Shown: positions 1 through 9,016, numbered from the stretch's first letter. The stretch is 64,000 nucleotides of DNA from Cohnella zeiphila (GCF_014212055.1 NZ_JACJVO010000024.1:62001-126000); one strand, 5' to 3'. Numbers and translations are program-made. The notes: generated by a model not told the origin, from the sequence alone.

Positions 1-117
1 CGCGTGCAGCGAAGAGTAGGTATAGACGGAGAACAGGACAGGCGGGAACAGGCAGGCGATGAGCAAATAAACGACCAGCGTCCGTCTTAACGTACCGGGC
101 TTGAATGGATGGGGCAT
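1..117 (-). CDS. Sensor histidine kinase, YesM-like, N-terminal fragment
   Basis: Only the first 39 codons lie in the window. They read MPHPFKPGTLRRTLVVYLL, then a hydrophobic stretch (LLIACLFPPVLFSVYTY). This is the short basic head and first membrane segment usual in YesM-type sensor kinases of Paenibacillaceae. It follows the lipoprotein, permease and permease genes of a sugar importer on the same strand, where YesM/YesN pairs are commonly found. The ATG at 117 has no good ribosome site. A strong GGAAGGAGG lies at 150-158, eight bases before an in-frame CTG at 139-141, so translation may begin there. The kinase assignment is inferred from context and the head only. Confidence 0.5.
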   Translation of the reverse strand, partial: MPHPFKPGTLRRTLVVYLLIACLFPPVLFSVYTYSSLHA

Positions 118-280
118 CCGAAAAAATCGCAGCGCGGACAGCTGGCGTTCCTCCTTCCCGGCTCACGTGATGCGGAATGTTCATCTGCTATTTTAGCAAC
201 GTTCGCGGTCTTTAGGGAATAGAGAAAGGCATGGATGACGGCAAGCGTCCCCCATACCTTTCCGTTCGGAATGTCTTCGC

Positions 281-2092
281 TTATTTTTGCTTGCGGTACC
301 CGAACACTTTCTCGTTCTGCTCCTTGTTCCAAGCCAGCACTTCGTCGTAGCCGAGCCCTTTGGCCTTGGCGATCATCTCGTTCTTCAGCTTGTCGTATTC
401 GGCGTCGTTCTTCGCGAACACCATCTTCCATGAATACTGCTTGATCACCTGTGCCGCCTGGCTCTGCTTCTGCGACAGCGAATCGCTGATCACTTCGGGC
501 GCCGTGCCGGTGAAGATCTGCGGGTTGACCGCGAGCATGTTGTTCTTCTCCAGATACTCCTTGGCCGTCGTCGCTCCGCCCATCGCCGCGCGCCAGCTCT
601 CATCGAACTTGGTCGGAGCTTTCGACAGATAAGACGACCACAGGTCGTACTCGTACGGCTCGCCCGTATCCGGGTTCGTATCGGTCAGCTTCAGCGTCGT
701 GTTGTTGATCTGGTTCTGGCCGTCCTTCCAGGTACCGCCGCCGAACTCTTCCGGCACCGGCGTCGGGTTCGAAGGCAGCGCTTGGTTGCCGAAGTCCGTC
801 AGCTCGTACTTGCCGTCGGCGTTTTTCTTCCAGGCGAGACCTTCCGGACCGTAGTTGGCCACGGTAACGCCTTCCGGGCTGTACAGCCAGTCGAGGAACT
901 CCATGATCCGCTCCGGATGCTTCGCCTTGGCGCCGATCGCCCAGATCCGGTTGCCGCCGTACGGGTTGTAGCCGTACGAGAACGTGCGCTCTTCCTGGAA
1001 CGGCACGAGCGCGAAGCCCTTGCCTTCCGCGAGGCGTTCCGGCGTGTTGTACGTGTTCATCCACGGGAACCACGTGAACAGCAGCTGTCCGTCCGTCATC
1101 TTGTTGACGACGTCGTCGAACGTCTGGGTGAGCGAATCCGGATCGACGAGGCCCATTTGGTTCGCTTCATAGTACAGATGAAGGCCGCGCAGATAGTAGC
1201 CGTCTTCGTCGAGAACGCCCTGCACCTCGTCCTTGTCGGCCGAGATGAGCGTGAAGCCGCCGTTGTTGAAGCCGTCGCCTTCGTCGAAGCCGTTAAGCCC
1301 CGCCCAAGCCTTCGCGTTCATCATCATGTTGCCGTCCCAGTCCTTCCACATCGAGAAGGCGTAGGTCGGTCGGCCGGAATCGCTCTTCGGCTCGAGCTCC
1401 TGCATTTTCTTAAGCACCGGCAAATAATCTTCCATCGTCTTGATGGGCGGGCTGCCGATCTTCTGGTACAGGTCGAAGCGGAGGTTCGGGTGGTAGGTCA
1501 GGTCTCTCGCCTCGGACGGGCCCGGCTTGTCGTCGCCGACGTCGAAGCCGATGCCGTACACCTTGGAGCCGCCGCCGAAGTTGACTTTGTTCTTCTCGAT
1601 CGCCTTCGGCGCATACTTCAAGATGTTCTGCCCGTACTTGTCGAGCAGGCCGTCCTGCGTCCAATCCAGCAGCATGCCGGCCTTGATGGCGTCCTGATAC
1701 TTTTGGCCGTCGTCGCCGAACACGACGAGATCGCCGAGGTTGCCGGCCGACATCATCGCGGAGAACTTGACGTCGCCGCCGCCCTCCAGGTTCGAGGAGA
1801 TGATGTTCAGGTCGAGGTTGAACTTGTCCTTGACGACTTTGGCGAACCAGCCTTGCTGCTCGCCGGAGAAGTTGGACAGCATGGAGAAGACGTCGACTTT
1901 GTATTCGTCCCGGTTCTGCGAAGCCGAAGGCGATGCGGATGCGGAAGAGCTTGCCGCCGATCCGGACGGCGATGCGGCCTGCGATGCGGATGGGGATGAG
2001 TTGCCGTTATCCTTGTTCGACGAGCAAGCCGCCAGGCTCAGCGCCAGCAGAACGGCGGTAGACGCAAGTCCCGTTTTTCTCATCTTGGTCAA
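281..2092 (-). CDS. Extracellular solute-binding lipoprotein (LipO-like) of a sugar ABC importer
   Basis: About 600 residues. It has a lipoprotein signal with lipobox LAAC near residue 25, then a Ser/Ala/Pro-rich linker, then a family-1 type solute-binding fold (motifs such as FSYGYNPYGGNRIW and EFLDWLYSPEGV). The length of about 600 matches the large LipO/YtcQ class that pairs with LplB/LplC permeases, not the 400-residue MalE class. It would sit on the outer face of the membrane and deliver an oligosaccharide. An AGGGAGG site lies eight bases before an in-frame TTG at 2092 (MTKMRKTG), which is preferred over the ATG at 2083. It is the third gene of the operon, after both permeases. Confidence 0.88.
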   Translation of the reverse strand: MTKMRKTGLASTAVLLALSLAACSSNKDNGNSSPSASQAASPSGSAASSSASASPSASQNRDEYKVDVFSMLSNFSGEQQGWFAKVVKDKFNLDLNIISSNLEGGGDVKFSAMMSAGNLGDLVVFGDDGQKYQDAIKAGMLLDWTQDGLLDKYGQNILKYAPKAIEKNKVNFGGGSKVYGIGFDVGDDKPGPSEARDLTYHPNLRFDLYQKIGSPPIKTMEDYLPVLKKMQELEPKSDSGRPTYAFSMWKDWDGNMMMNAKAWAGLNGFDEGDGFNNGGFTLISADKDEVQGVLDEDGYYLRGLHLYYEANQMGLVDPDSLTQTFDDVVNKMTDGQLLFTWFPWMNTYNTPERLAEGKGFALVPFQEERTFSYGYNPYGGNRIWAIGAKAKHPERIMEFLDWLYSPEGVTVANYGPEGLAWKKNADGKYELTDFGNQALPSNPTPVPEEFGGGTWKDGQNQINNTTLKLTDTNPDTGEPYEYDLWSSYLSKAPTKFDESWRAAMGGATTAKEYLEKNNMLAVNPQIFTGTAPEVISDSLSQKQSQAAQVIKQYSWKMVFAKNDAEYDKLKNEMIAKAKGLGYDEVLAWNKEQNEKVFGYRKQK

Positions 2093-2217
2093 CTGGTTTG
2101 CCTCCCTTGTTTGTTCCCGATTGTGGCCGTGCTTGAACGTTGCGTGAATCGCATGCGCGGCCGCGCCGCGCGCCCCCTCCCGATCACCTCCTTCAAGAAG
2201 CCGATAAGCCTCGTGCT

Positions 2218-3114
2218 TCACCCCTTGACGGCGCCGATCATGATGCCCTTCACGAAGAAGCGCTGGAAGAACGGGTAGACGAACAGAATGGGGATGACCA
2301 CGACCATGGACACGGTCGTTCGGACCGAAGTGGCCGTCTGCATTTTGGACAGATCGATATTCGCCGTGCCGCCGCCGCTGCGGATAATGGCCGCGAGCGA
2401 ATTGGATTCGTTCAAATATTTGTAGAGCACGAATTGCAGCGTGTAATATTTCTGCTCGGTCATCAGGAAGACGGTATCGATAAACGAATTCCACTGCGAC
2501 ACCGCGGCGAAAATGGCGATCGTGGCCGCGATCGGCATGATGAGCGGCAGAACGATCCGGGTGAAGATCGTCATGGTGCCGGCTCCGTCCATCTCCGCGG
2601 ATTCCTGCAACACCTCGGGAATCGATTCGACGAACGTCTTGACGAGAATGATGTAGAACGGCGAGACGATCGTGGGCAGCACGTAAGCGAGGAAGTTGTT
2701 CGTCATGTGCAGCTTCATCATGATGACGTACCAGGGAATAATCCCGGCGTTAAAGTACATCGTGACGACGACGAAGCGATACCAGAAGCTGCGGCCCCAC
2801 ATTTTTCGCTTGGTGAAAATGAACCCGAGAAACGCCGAGCCGAGCACGGTCGCCGCCGTTCCGACGACGGTGCGCGCCACGGAGATGAATGCGGCTTGGG
2901 ACAAGCCTTTCAGCTTAAGGATCTGGACATAGTTCCCGAAATGGATCTCCCTCGGATACCAGGTCACGAGGCCTCTGGCGCTGAGATCGTTGCTGCTGAT
3001 CGTGTTGATGAACAGGTAGTAGAACGGGAATACGCAAAGCAGCGTAAAGAGGACAAAGAAGGCATAATTTAACGTCATAAACGTTCGGTCGCCCATCGAG
3101 CGGCGAATTCGCAT
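2218..3114 (-). CDS. Carbohydrate ABC transporter permease (LplC-like)
   Basis: 298 residues with six predicted membrane segments. It has the typical permease-2 start (TLNYAFFVLFTLLCVFPFYYLFINTISS) and an EAA loop, EVLQESAEMDGAGTMTIF, near residue 170, which contacts the ATPase. The family imports sugars, usually with a shared MsmX-type ATPase, and no ATPase gene is present here. The start is the ATG at 3114, eight bases after GGAAGAGG (3123-3130). An in-frame GTG at 3123 overlaps that site and is less likely. It lies 21 bases after the LplB-like gene and 125 bases before the binding lipoprotein. Confidence 0.88.
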   Translation of the reverse strand: MRIRRSMGDRTFMTLNYAFFVLFTLLCVFPFYYLFINTISSNDLSARGLVTWYPREIHFGNYVQILKLKGLSQAAFISVARTVVGTAATVLGSAFLGFIFTKRKMWGRSFWYRFVVVTMYFNAGIIPWYVIMMKLHMTNNFLAYVLPTIVSPFYIILVKTFVESIPEVLQESAEMDGAGTMTIFTRIVLPLIMPIAATIAIFAAVSQWNSFIDTVFLMTEQKYYTLQFVLYKYLNESNSLAAIIRSGGGTANIDLSKMQTATSVRTTVSMVVVIPILFVYPFFQRFFVKGIMIGAVKG

Positions 3115-3135
3115 GTGCGTCACCTCTTCCGTTAA

Positions 3136-4089
3136 TCAAATGATGGATTCGCCGCGGACGAGCTTGGACAACCGGTTGGCGAACAAGAGCAGGCCGATGC
3201 TGATGAGCGACTTGAGCATGCTGACGGCCGTCGCGAACGAGAAGTTCGTTCCGAGCATCCCCGTGTTGTACACGTACAGGTCGAGCACTTCGATGTGGTC
3301 TTTGTTGATCGGATTCTGGAAAACGAAGTACTGCTCCATCCCGTTGTTGATGAAGTTCGCGATCGAGAGCATCAGCAGAACGAAGTAGGTCGGAAGAATG
3401 CCGGGCACCGTGATGTTCCACATCATCCGGAACCGGCCGGCGCCGTCGACCTTGGCGGCGTCGTACAGCTCCTGGTCGATCGAGGTGATCGCCGCGATGT
3501 ACATGATGGCGCCCCAGCCAAGCCCCTTCCAGGTCCCCCACAGAATCATCGCAAGCCACGTGTGGCTGTCGGTGGCCAGGTAGTTGATGCCGCGATCCTG
3601 CCAGCCCAATCCGATCATGATCTTGTTGATGAGCCCGTTGTCCACGTTGAACATGGCGAACGCGATGGCGTAGACGAGGACCCAACTGATGAAGTTCGGC
3701 AGCGTCGTCAGAATCTGAACGAGCTTCTTGAAGCGCATGGCCCGGATCTCGCTCAGCAGAATCGCGAACGCGACCGGGAGCACCGAGGTGAGAATGCCGA
3801 GCGAGCTCATGGCGATCGTATTTTTCATGACCCGTCCGACTTCCGCGGTCTGCGTCGGGTTCGCGAAGATCGAACGGAACCATTGCAGCCCGACGAACGG
3901 CGTATCGGACAGCTTGAAGCCCGGCCGGTAGTTGTAAAGCGAATAGATCCATCCGTAGAGCGGCAAGTAGCTGAAAAGAAAGACGAGCACGATAAAAGGA
4001 AGCGCATACAAAAACAACCGGTAACGCTCTGGCAACCCTCTCGATCTTCGGACGACGGACTCTCCGGAAGCGCGGACGATCGGTTCCAT
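3136..4089 (-). CDS. Carbohydrate ABC transporter permease (LplB-like)
   Basis: 317 residues. After a basic head (RRSRGLPERYRLFLYALPF) come six membrane segments. The PLYGWIYSLYNYRPG motif is typical of the LplB/YtcP-partner family. The EAA-type loop (QELYDAAKVDGAGRFRMMW) is near residue 200. It forms the transport pore together with the next gene. GGAGGGG precedes the ATG by a normal distance. It is the first gene of the leftward operon permease, permease, binding lipoprotein, YesM-like kinase. The upstream 230 bases must hold the promoter, but no convincing box was found there. Confidence 0.88.
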   Translation of the reverse strand: MEPIVRASGESVVRRSRGLPERYRLFLYALPFIVLVFLFSYLPLYGWIYSLYNYRPGFKLSDTPFVGLQWFRSIFANPTQTAEVGRVMKNTIAMSSLGILTSVLPVAFAILLSEIRAMRFKKLVQILTTLPNFISWVLVYAIAFAMFNVDNGLINKIMIGLGWQDRGINYLATDSHTWLAMILWGTWKGLGWGAIMYIAAITSIDQELYDAAKVDGAGRFRMMWNITVPGILPTYFVLLMLSIANFINNGMEQYFVFQNPINKDHIEVLDLYVYNTGMLGTNFSFATAVSMLKSLISIGLLLFANRLSKLVRGESII

Positions 4090-4323
4090 GGGACCCCTCC
4101 TGCTGAACTTCTTGGTTTTGCGGCTCGCGTCAAAGAATTTGTCGAAACCGTTTTCTTTTTCGGACCGGACCCGGCCTCTTGCCTTTCGACCGGTACTTTC
4201 ATTTTACGGAGTTATCGGTAACCGTGGGAGGCAAAACGGTGCGGCGTTCGGGAAAAACGTTTTCGGAAGGAGAACGAATTTCTACCCTCATCGAACCGTT
4301 GTCTACCTAGGGGAGGGAACGGA

Positions 4324-4354
4324 GAAAGCCCCGGTCAGGAGGACCGGGGCTTTC
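4324..4354 (-). terminator. Hairpin downstream of ychF
   Basis: A perfect 13-bp stem, GAAAGCCCCGGTC (4324-4336) against GACCGGGGCTTTC (4342-4354), with a five-base loop, lies 30 bases after the ychF stop. The T run on the minus strand is short (CTTTCTCC), so it may be a weak terminator or an RNA 3'-end stabiliser. Confidence 0.6.
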
Positions 4355-4384
4355 GGGCTTGGAGCTTATGGGGTCTCGAGCAGG

Positions 4385-5485
4385 TTATACGTTGAAGCGG
4401 AAATGCATGACGTCGCCGTCGGCGACGACGTATTCTTTGCCTTCCAGGCGAAGCTGGCCTTTGTCGCGCGCGGCGGCCATCGAGCCGGCGGCGACAAGGT
4501 CGTCGTAGGAGACGACTTCGGCGCGGATAAAGCCGCGTTCGAAGTCGGTGTGAATGACGGCGGCCGCCTGGGGCGCTTTGGTCCCTTTGCGGATCGTCCA
4601 GGCGCGCACTTCCTGAACGCCGGCCGTGAAATACGTGTACAGGCCGAGCAGCTTGTAGGCCGCGCGGATCAGACGATCGAGCCCGGATTCTTGCAAGCCG
4701 AGCTCCTCCAGGAACATCGCCTTGTCCTCGCCTTCGAGCTCGGCGATCTCCGATTCCACCTTCGCGCTGATCGGCACGACCTCGGAGCCTTCCGCCGCGG
4801 CGAATCGGCGAACCCGCTCGACATACTCGTTGGCGTCCGCGTTCGCCGCTTCGCTCTCATGCACGTTCGCCGCATAGAGCACCGGCTTGATCGTAAGCAG
4901 GTGAAGATCGCGGACGATCAGCTTTTCCTCGTCGGACAGCTCGACGCTCCGCGCCGGCTTCTCCGCCGTCAACGCGGCGTGGATGCGCTCCAGCACTTCA
5001 AGCTCTTGGGCGTACTTCTTGTCTCCGCCCTTCATGTTCTTGCGAGAGCGGTCCATCCGCTTCTCGACGGAATCGATGTCCGCCAGGATGAGCTCCAGGT
5101 TGATCACTTCGATATCGTTAATCGGGTCGATCTTGCCGGACACGTGGGTGATGTTCTCGTCCACGAAGCAGCGGACGACGTGCACGATGGCGTCGACCTC
5201 GCGAATGTTGGCGAGAAACTTGTTCCCGAGACCTTCGCCCCGGCTGGCGCCTTTGACCAGGCCGGCGATGTCGACGAATTCGAATGCGGTCGGCACGATC
5301 CGGTTCGGCGTGACGATGTCGGCCAGCTTCTGAAGCCGTTCGTCCGGCACCTCCACGACCCCGACGTTCGGATCGATCGTACAAAACGGGTAATTGGCGG
5401 ATTCGGCCCCGGCTTGGGTGATGGCATTGAATAAAGTGGACTTGCCGACGTTCGGCAGCCCGACGATCCCGCAGGACAGTGGCAT
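4385..5485 (-). CDS. ychF: Redox-regulated ATPase/GTPase YchF
   Basis: 366 residues, the normal length for YchF. The P-loop GLPNVGKS is at residues 8-15, followed by switch II (DIAGLVKGASRGEGLGN), the altered G4 motif NVHE in place of NKxD (the reason YchF prefers ATP), and a C-terminal TGS domain ending VMHFRFNV. The family binds ribosomes and affects stress responses and leaderless translation. The start is ATG with AGGAG about ten bases upstream. It is monocistronic, with a TATAAT-like -10 on the minus strand at 5560-5565. Confidence 0.97.
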   Translation of the reverse strand: MPLSCGIVGLPNVGKSTLFNAITQAGAESANYPFCTIDPNVGVVEVPDERLQKLADIVTPNRIVPTAFEFVDIAGLVKGASRGEGLGNKFLANIREVDAIVHVVRCFVDENITHVSGKIDPINDIEVINLELILADIDSVEKRMDRSRKNMKGGDKKYAQELEVLERIHAALTAEKPARSVELSDEEKLIVRDLHLLTIKPVLYAANVHESEAANADANEYVERVRRFAAAEGSEVVPISAKVESEIAELEGEDKAMFLEELGLQESGLDRLIRAAYKLLGLYTYFTAGVQEVRAWTIRKGTKAPQAAAVIHTDFERGFIRAEVVSYDDLVAAGSMAAARDKGQLRLEGKEYVVADGDVMHFRFNV

Positions 5486-5735
5486 GCGTACAACACTCCT
5501 GACTTGGCGGCGGCCGGCGGCGATCCCGCCGCCCGCGGCCCCTGTTCAATTCTCACGTCATTATACCGGAATCCGCTCGGCTTCGTCTACTCGGGCCGCG
5601 ACGGCCGTTACTCTCGCGGGACGCGGATAGCGGCAGGCCCACGGGAGAACAATGACGTCAGGGAGCTCCGCTCCCCATGCACGGCGGCCGCGACTTATCC
5701 GCGGCTCAGCCACTATGCCAGAGGAGGCTATCCGA

Positions 5736-5879
5736 GTGGAGAACAAAAAGCACCGCGGCAATTACAAAGGAACGACGAACATGCACGCCGAGAACCAGGA
5801 CATGGCGTTCGTCAACGATACGCTGGAGAACACCAAGTCGGTCGCTCCGGTTCCCCAGAAAAACAAAAAGTCCGACTGA
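5736..5879 (+). CDS. Small basic hypothetical protein (47 aa)
   Basis: A 47-residue reading frame starting at a GTG eight bases after GAGGAGG (5721-5727). It is followed seven bases after its stop by a perfect plus-strand terminator, so it looks like a complete transcription unit. The product is hydrophilic, with a basic head (ENKKHRGNYKG), an Asn/Glu-rich middle (MHAENQDMAFVNDTLENTK) and a Lys-rich tail (PQKNKKSD). It has no membrane segment or cysteine. I do not recognise the family. Small hydrophilic proteins like this are often sporulation-linked in this group, but nothing here proves that. Confidence 0.65.
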   Translation: MENKKHRGNYKGTTNMHAENQDMAFVNDTLENTKSVAPVPQKNKKSD

Positions 5880-5885
5880 ACGGCG

Positions 5886-5922
5886 ACGGCGGCACCCCGA
5901 CAAGGTGCCGCCGTTTTCTATT
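5886..5922 (+). terminator. Rho-independent terminator
   Basis: An 11-bp perfect stem, ACGGCGGCACC (5886-5896) and GGTGCCGCCGT (5904-5914), with a 7-base loop, is followed by TTTCTATTT. It is oriented for the small plus-strand gene. Confidence 0.9.
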
Positions 5923-5938
5923 TGATCCGCTCGCGCAG

Positions 5939-7198
5939 TTAAACCCAAGCGTCATTGTCATATCCAAGGTTTTCCCAATAGCCGATGTGAGACTTGTCGA
6001 TCAGTTCGATCCGCACCAGCCATTTCACCGACTTGTAGCCGTACATCTTCGGCACGATCAGCCTCGCCGGGCCGCCGTAGTCGCGTCCGATCGGCTTGCC
6101 GTCATGCAGGACGGCGACCATGATGTCGTCCATCGCCGCCTGCTCCAGCGACAGGGCGTCGGTGTAGACGCCGTCGCCGGAATAGAACTTCACGAATTTG
6201 GCTTCCGGCTTGACGCCCGCCTGCGCCAGCAGCTGAGCGAGGGGGATGCCCTCCCACGTATTCTTGTACACCGACCAGCCGGTGACGCAGTGGAAGTCGC
6301 TGACCTGCACGCGGCGCCGAAGCGCGAGGAACTGCTGCCAGTTCCAGCTCCCCGGCTTGTCGACCAGGCCGTCCAGCGTGAACGTCCAATTTTGGGAGTC
6401 GAACTTGGGGAGCGGCGTTACCGTATAGACCCGGTAGCTGCCCTTAGCGCCTCCGCCCACGACGTTCGCCGAATCGGGGAGCGGCACCGGCTCCGGCACC
6501 ATATGGTTCGCATCCTCCCCATCCGCCATGCCCCCCGGCAAACCGACGCCGAGAACCGACTTGCCCATCCAGCGGAAGAAGGACGGCGCGACGGCCGCGG
6601 TCAAGGCGATGCCGACCGACCATTTGACGAATTGCCGCCGGGTCATCCAAGGCTGCGGGTGCGCCGCGGGGTGAAGGGCGGGCGAGCGCTCGCCGGATGG
6701 AACGTTCGTCTCTTCGGGCTCCGGAATGTCCGTCCGGATCGCCCGCCGCTCCGGCCTCCGCATCCAGCGCAGCCGCACGAGCGAATGGTACGCGATATAC
6801 GGCAGGCCGGCCCAGGTGAGCAGATCGTGCACGAGCAGCGCGTTGCTGGCCCATCGGGGCGGAAGATGGCGGAACTGCCACAGAACGATGCCGGACAGCA
6901 GCCACCCGATCAGCAGCAGCAGTACGAAGCCCAAGTTGCCCCGCTGGCGGGGACGTTGGCGAAGCTGCTTCAGGTGCTTCCGCATGAGCGGGCCGTAAAG
7001 AGCAAGAAAAATCGCCGTAATCAGACCGATATAAATGTGCAGCTGCTTCAGCCATACCCGTCCCCCGCCCAGCCATCCGCGCGCCGCGCCCCAGGACAGC
7101 AGCAGCCCGCTTAAGGCGAGAAAGACGACCAGCCAAGCGTTCCATCGATGCAAATCCGCCAGTTGCTTGCCGAACCCCGGTTTTTTGCGACCGCTCAT
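5939..7198 (-). CDS. Membrane cytochrome-b-like domain fused to a sulfite-oxidase-fold molybdopterin oxidoreductase
   Basis: 419 residues in two parts. Residues 15-145 form four hydrophobic segments with histidines (LHRWN, LHIYIG, VHDLL, YHSLV) that could hold heme. After a linker there is a twin-arginine motif TRRQFVKW (186-193) and a fifth hydrophobic segment. The rest is an Oxidoreductase_molyb domain with the Mo-ligand cysteine at about 304 (SDFHCVTGWSV) and the later motif KMYGYKSVKWL. The layout recalls the MsrQ-MsrP (YedZ-YedY) pair in one chain, so electron transfer from membrane heme to an external Mo-cofactor enzyme is plausible. The substrate is unknown. The start is ATG with GGGAGGG eight bases upstream. 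It is the last gene of an operon with the sensor kinase and regulator. Confidence 0.8.
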   Translation of the reverse strand: MSGRKKPGFGKQLADLHRWNAWLVVFLALSGLLLSWGAARGWLGGGRVWLKQLHIYIGLITAIFLALYGPLMRKHLKQLRQRPRQRGNLGFVLLLLIGWLLSGIVLWQFRHLPPRWASNALLVHDLLTWAGLPYIAYHSLVRLRWMRRPERRAIRTDIPEPEETNVPSGERSPALHPAAHPQPWMTRRQFVKWSVGIALTAAVAPSFFRWMGKSVLGVGLPGGMADGEDANHMVPEPVPLPDSANVVGGGAKGSYRVYTVTPLPKFDSQNWTFTLDGLVDKPGSWNWQQFLALRRRVQVSDFHCVTGWSVYKNTWEGIPLAQLLAQAGVKPEAKFVKFYSGDGVYTDALSLEQAAMDDIMVAVLHDGKPIGRDYGGPARLIVPKMYGYKSVKWLVRIELIDKSHIGYWENLGYDNDAWV

Positions 7199-7220
7199 GT
7201 TCCGATCCCTCCCCGCGCGC

Positions 7221-8288
7221 TTATCTCGCCTTGCCGGACGCCGTCCGAAGCGTAAACCGGAATTCGCTTCCTTCTCCCGGCCTTGATGCCACGCCGATCG
7301 TCCCTCCGTGCCGCCCGACGAGCGACTTCGCGATCGCCAGGCCCAATCCCGCTCCGCCCTCGTCGCGCCGTCGAGCGGAATCGGATCGGTAAAATCGCTC
7401 GAAAATCCGTTCCCTCTCCGCCTCCGGAATTCCTTCGCCTTCATCCCGCAGCGTCACCGCCACCGCCGTCTCCCCTTCCGGTTCGACCGACCAGACGAGC
7501 CGCCCCCCGATCGGAGAATGCCGAATGCCGTTATCCAGCAAATTGCCGACGATTCTCCGCAGCTCGCTCTCCACGCCGAGAACGATAGGGGAAGCCTCGG
7601 GGAGCTGGACGGACACTTCGAGCCGCTTATTCTCCAGCTTGAGCCGGTACGCGTTCAGCGTGTCGACCAGCACGTCCTCGAGCGGCACCGCACGAGCCTC
7701 GAACGATTCGGCGCCCGCATCGAGCCGGGACAGGTCGAACAAATCTTTCACAAGTTCCCCCAGCCGGACCGTCTCTTTGCGAATGACGTTCAGGTAGCTT
7801 CGCACGGTCTCCTCCTCCTCGACGATTCCGTCGAGAAGAGCCTCGGAATGAGACTGCAGCAAGGCGAGAGGCGTGCGCAGGTCGTGCGCCACGTTCGCGA
7901 CCAGCTCTCCGCGTGCGGCTTCGGAGCGGGCGATCCGGTCGAAGCTTTCTTTGAGCTGGCGGCTCATCGCGTTGAACTGCTCGGCGAGGAGACGGAATTC
8001 GGCGGGTCCGACGATCGGCACCTCGGTGCCGAGGGAGCCTGACGCGATCTGGGCGGACGCCTCTCCGATCCGGGCAATGGCCCTTTCCAGAGGGTGCGTC
8101 AGCATGACGTGCAGCAGAAAAGAAAGCGCCCCCGCCGCAACGGTCGCGCCCCCGAGCCACGCGAAAGCGGAAGCCTTGAGCAGCATGTGGCTATAGCAAT
8201 AGAAGAGAACGGCAAGGATGGCCGCAAGGCTGAACGCGTTGGCCAGCAGCAAGTACGTGCGGAACTTGACCGTTCTCCGTTTCATCAT
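7221..8288 (-). CDS. Two-component sensor histidine kinase
   Basis: About 355 residues. Two membrane segments (about 10-35 and 40-65) have almost no extracellular loop between them. A HAMP domain follows, then HisKA with the phospho-acceptor motif NVAHDLRTPLAL, then the ATPase domain with N box NLLDNGIRHS, G1 DEGEGIP, the F box ERIFERFYRSD and G2 GAGLGLAIAKSLVGRHGG. The lack of an outer domain suggests sensing within the membrane. The ATGATGA start overlaps the stop of the response regulator, so the two are translationally coupled. The next gene, 22 bases on, is the molybdopterin oxidoreductase. Confidence 0.92.
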   Translation of the reverse strand: MMKRRTVKFRTYLLLANAFSLAAILAVLFYCYSHMLLKASAFAWLGGATVAAGALSFLLHVMLTHPLERAIARIGEASAQIASGSLGTEVPIVGPAEFRLLAEQFNAMSRQLKESFDRIARSEAARGELVANVAHDLRTPLALLQSHSEALLDGIVEEEETVRSYLNVIRKETVRLGELVKDLFDLSRLDAGAESFEARAVPLEDVLVDTLNAYRLKLENKRLEVSVQLPEASPIVLGVESELRRIVGNLLDNGIRHSPIGGRLVWSVEPEGETAVAVTLRDEGEGIPEAERERIFERFYRSDSARRRDEGGAGLGLAIAKSLVGRHGGTIGVASRPGEGSEFRFTLRTASGKAR

Positions 8289-9016
8289 AATGGCCGCCCT
8301 TCGAACTTGTAGCCGATTCCCCAAACGGTTTTCACAAATGTAGGCTCGGACGGGTTCGGCTCGATCTTCTCCCGCAGCCTTCGCATATGTACGGTCACCG
8401 TCGTGGAGTCGCCTTCAAAGTCAATGTTCCACACCCTGCTCAGCAGCTGGCTTCTCGAAAAAACCTGTCCCGGATGCCGAGCCATCCATTCCAGCAAGTC
8501 GAACTCCTTCACGGTCAGCTCCTCGTCGATGCCGTTCACCGTTACCCTGCGCTGATCGCGGAAGATGGACATTCCTTCAAAATGGAGATCGGAAGACGGA
8601 GCGCCTCCTCCGGAAGGAGTCTCCTGGTCTCCCGAAGCCGGCCTAGGAGCGGCGCGGCGGAGCAGGTTGCGGACGCGCAGCACCAGCTCGCGGGGGCTGA
8701 ACGGCTTCACCACGTAATCGTCGGCTCCGAGCGTCAGGCCGATGAGCCGGTCGCTCTCTTCCCCTCTGGCTGTCAGCATGATGATCGGGACGTCTTCCTC
8801 GTCCCGAATCGCCGAGCAGACGTCGAGCCCCGAGCGCCCCGGCATCATCAGATCGAGGATGAGCAGATCGGGGCGCGGGCGAGAGTCCTTCCACAGCCGA
8901 TAAGCTTCCTCCCCGTTATCGGCGACCAGAACCTCGTAGCCTTCCCGTTCCAGATATCTTCGGCATACGTCCGTAATCTCCCGCTCGTCGTCTGCGACCA
9001 ACACCGTACCCGCCAT
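8285..9016 (-). CDS. Two-component response regulator, OmpR family
   Basis: 243 residues. The receiver domain has the acidic pair DDE near the start, the phospho-acceptor in LLILDLMMPG, and T and K in switch positions (MLTARGEES, DDYVVKPFSPREL). An OmpR/PhoB winged helix follows (EELTVKEFDLLEWMARHPGQVFSR, TVTVHMRRLREKIE, VWGIGYKFEG). The start chosen is ATG 9016, preceded by GGGGTGA. An in-frame GTG at 9028 has no good ribosome site. It is the first gene of a three-gene operon with the kinase and the Mo-enzyme. Confidence 0.93.
   Translation of the reverse strand: MAGTVLVADDEREITDVCRRYLEREGYEVLVADNGEEAYRLWKDSRPRPDLLILDLMMPGRSGLDVCSAIRDEEDVPIIMLTARGEESDRLIGLTLGADDYVVKPFSPRELVLRVRNLLRRAAPRPASGDQETPSGGGAPSSDLHFEGMSIFRDQRRVTVNGIDEELTVKEFDLLEWMARHPGQVFSRSQLLSRVWNIDFEGDSTTVTVHMRRLREKIEPNPSEPTFVKTVWGIGYKFEGRPL

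Noticed and set aside
782..1999. Long open frame of 405 codons opposite the binding-lipoprotein gene
   Set aside because: It is a shadow of a GC-rich gene in the antisense frame, with repetitive Arg/Val/Asp composition and no ribosome site. The same holds for other long antisense frames, for example 2140-3072, 34625-35824 and 45583-47697.
4143..4155. Catabolite response element (cre) before the LplB-like gene
   Set aside because: The site (GAAAACGGTTTC on the minus strand) misses the consensus at least twice, including next to the central CG, and no promoter is clear beside it.
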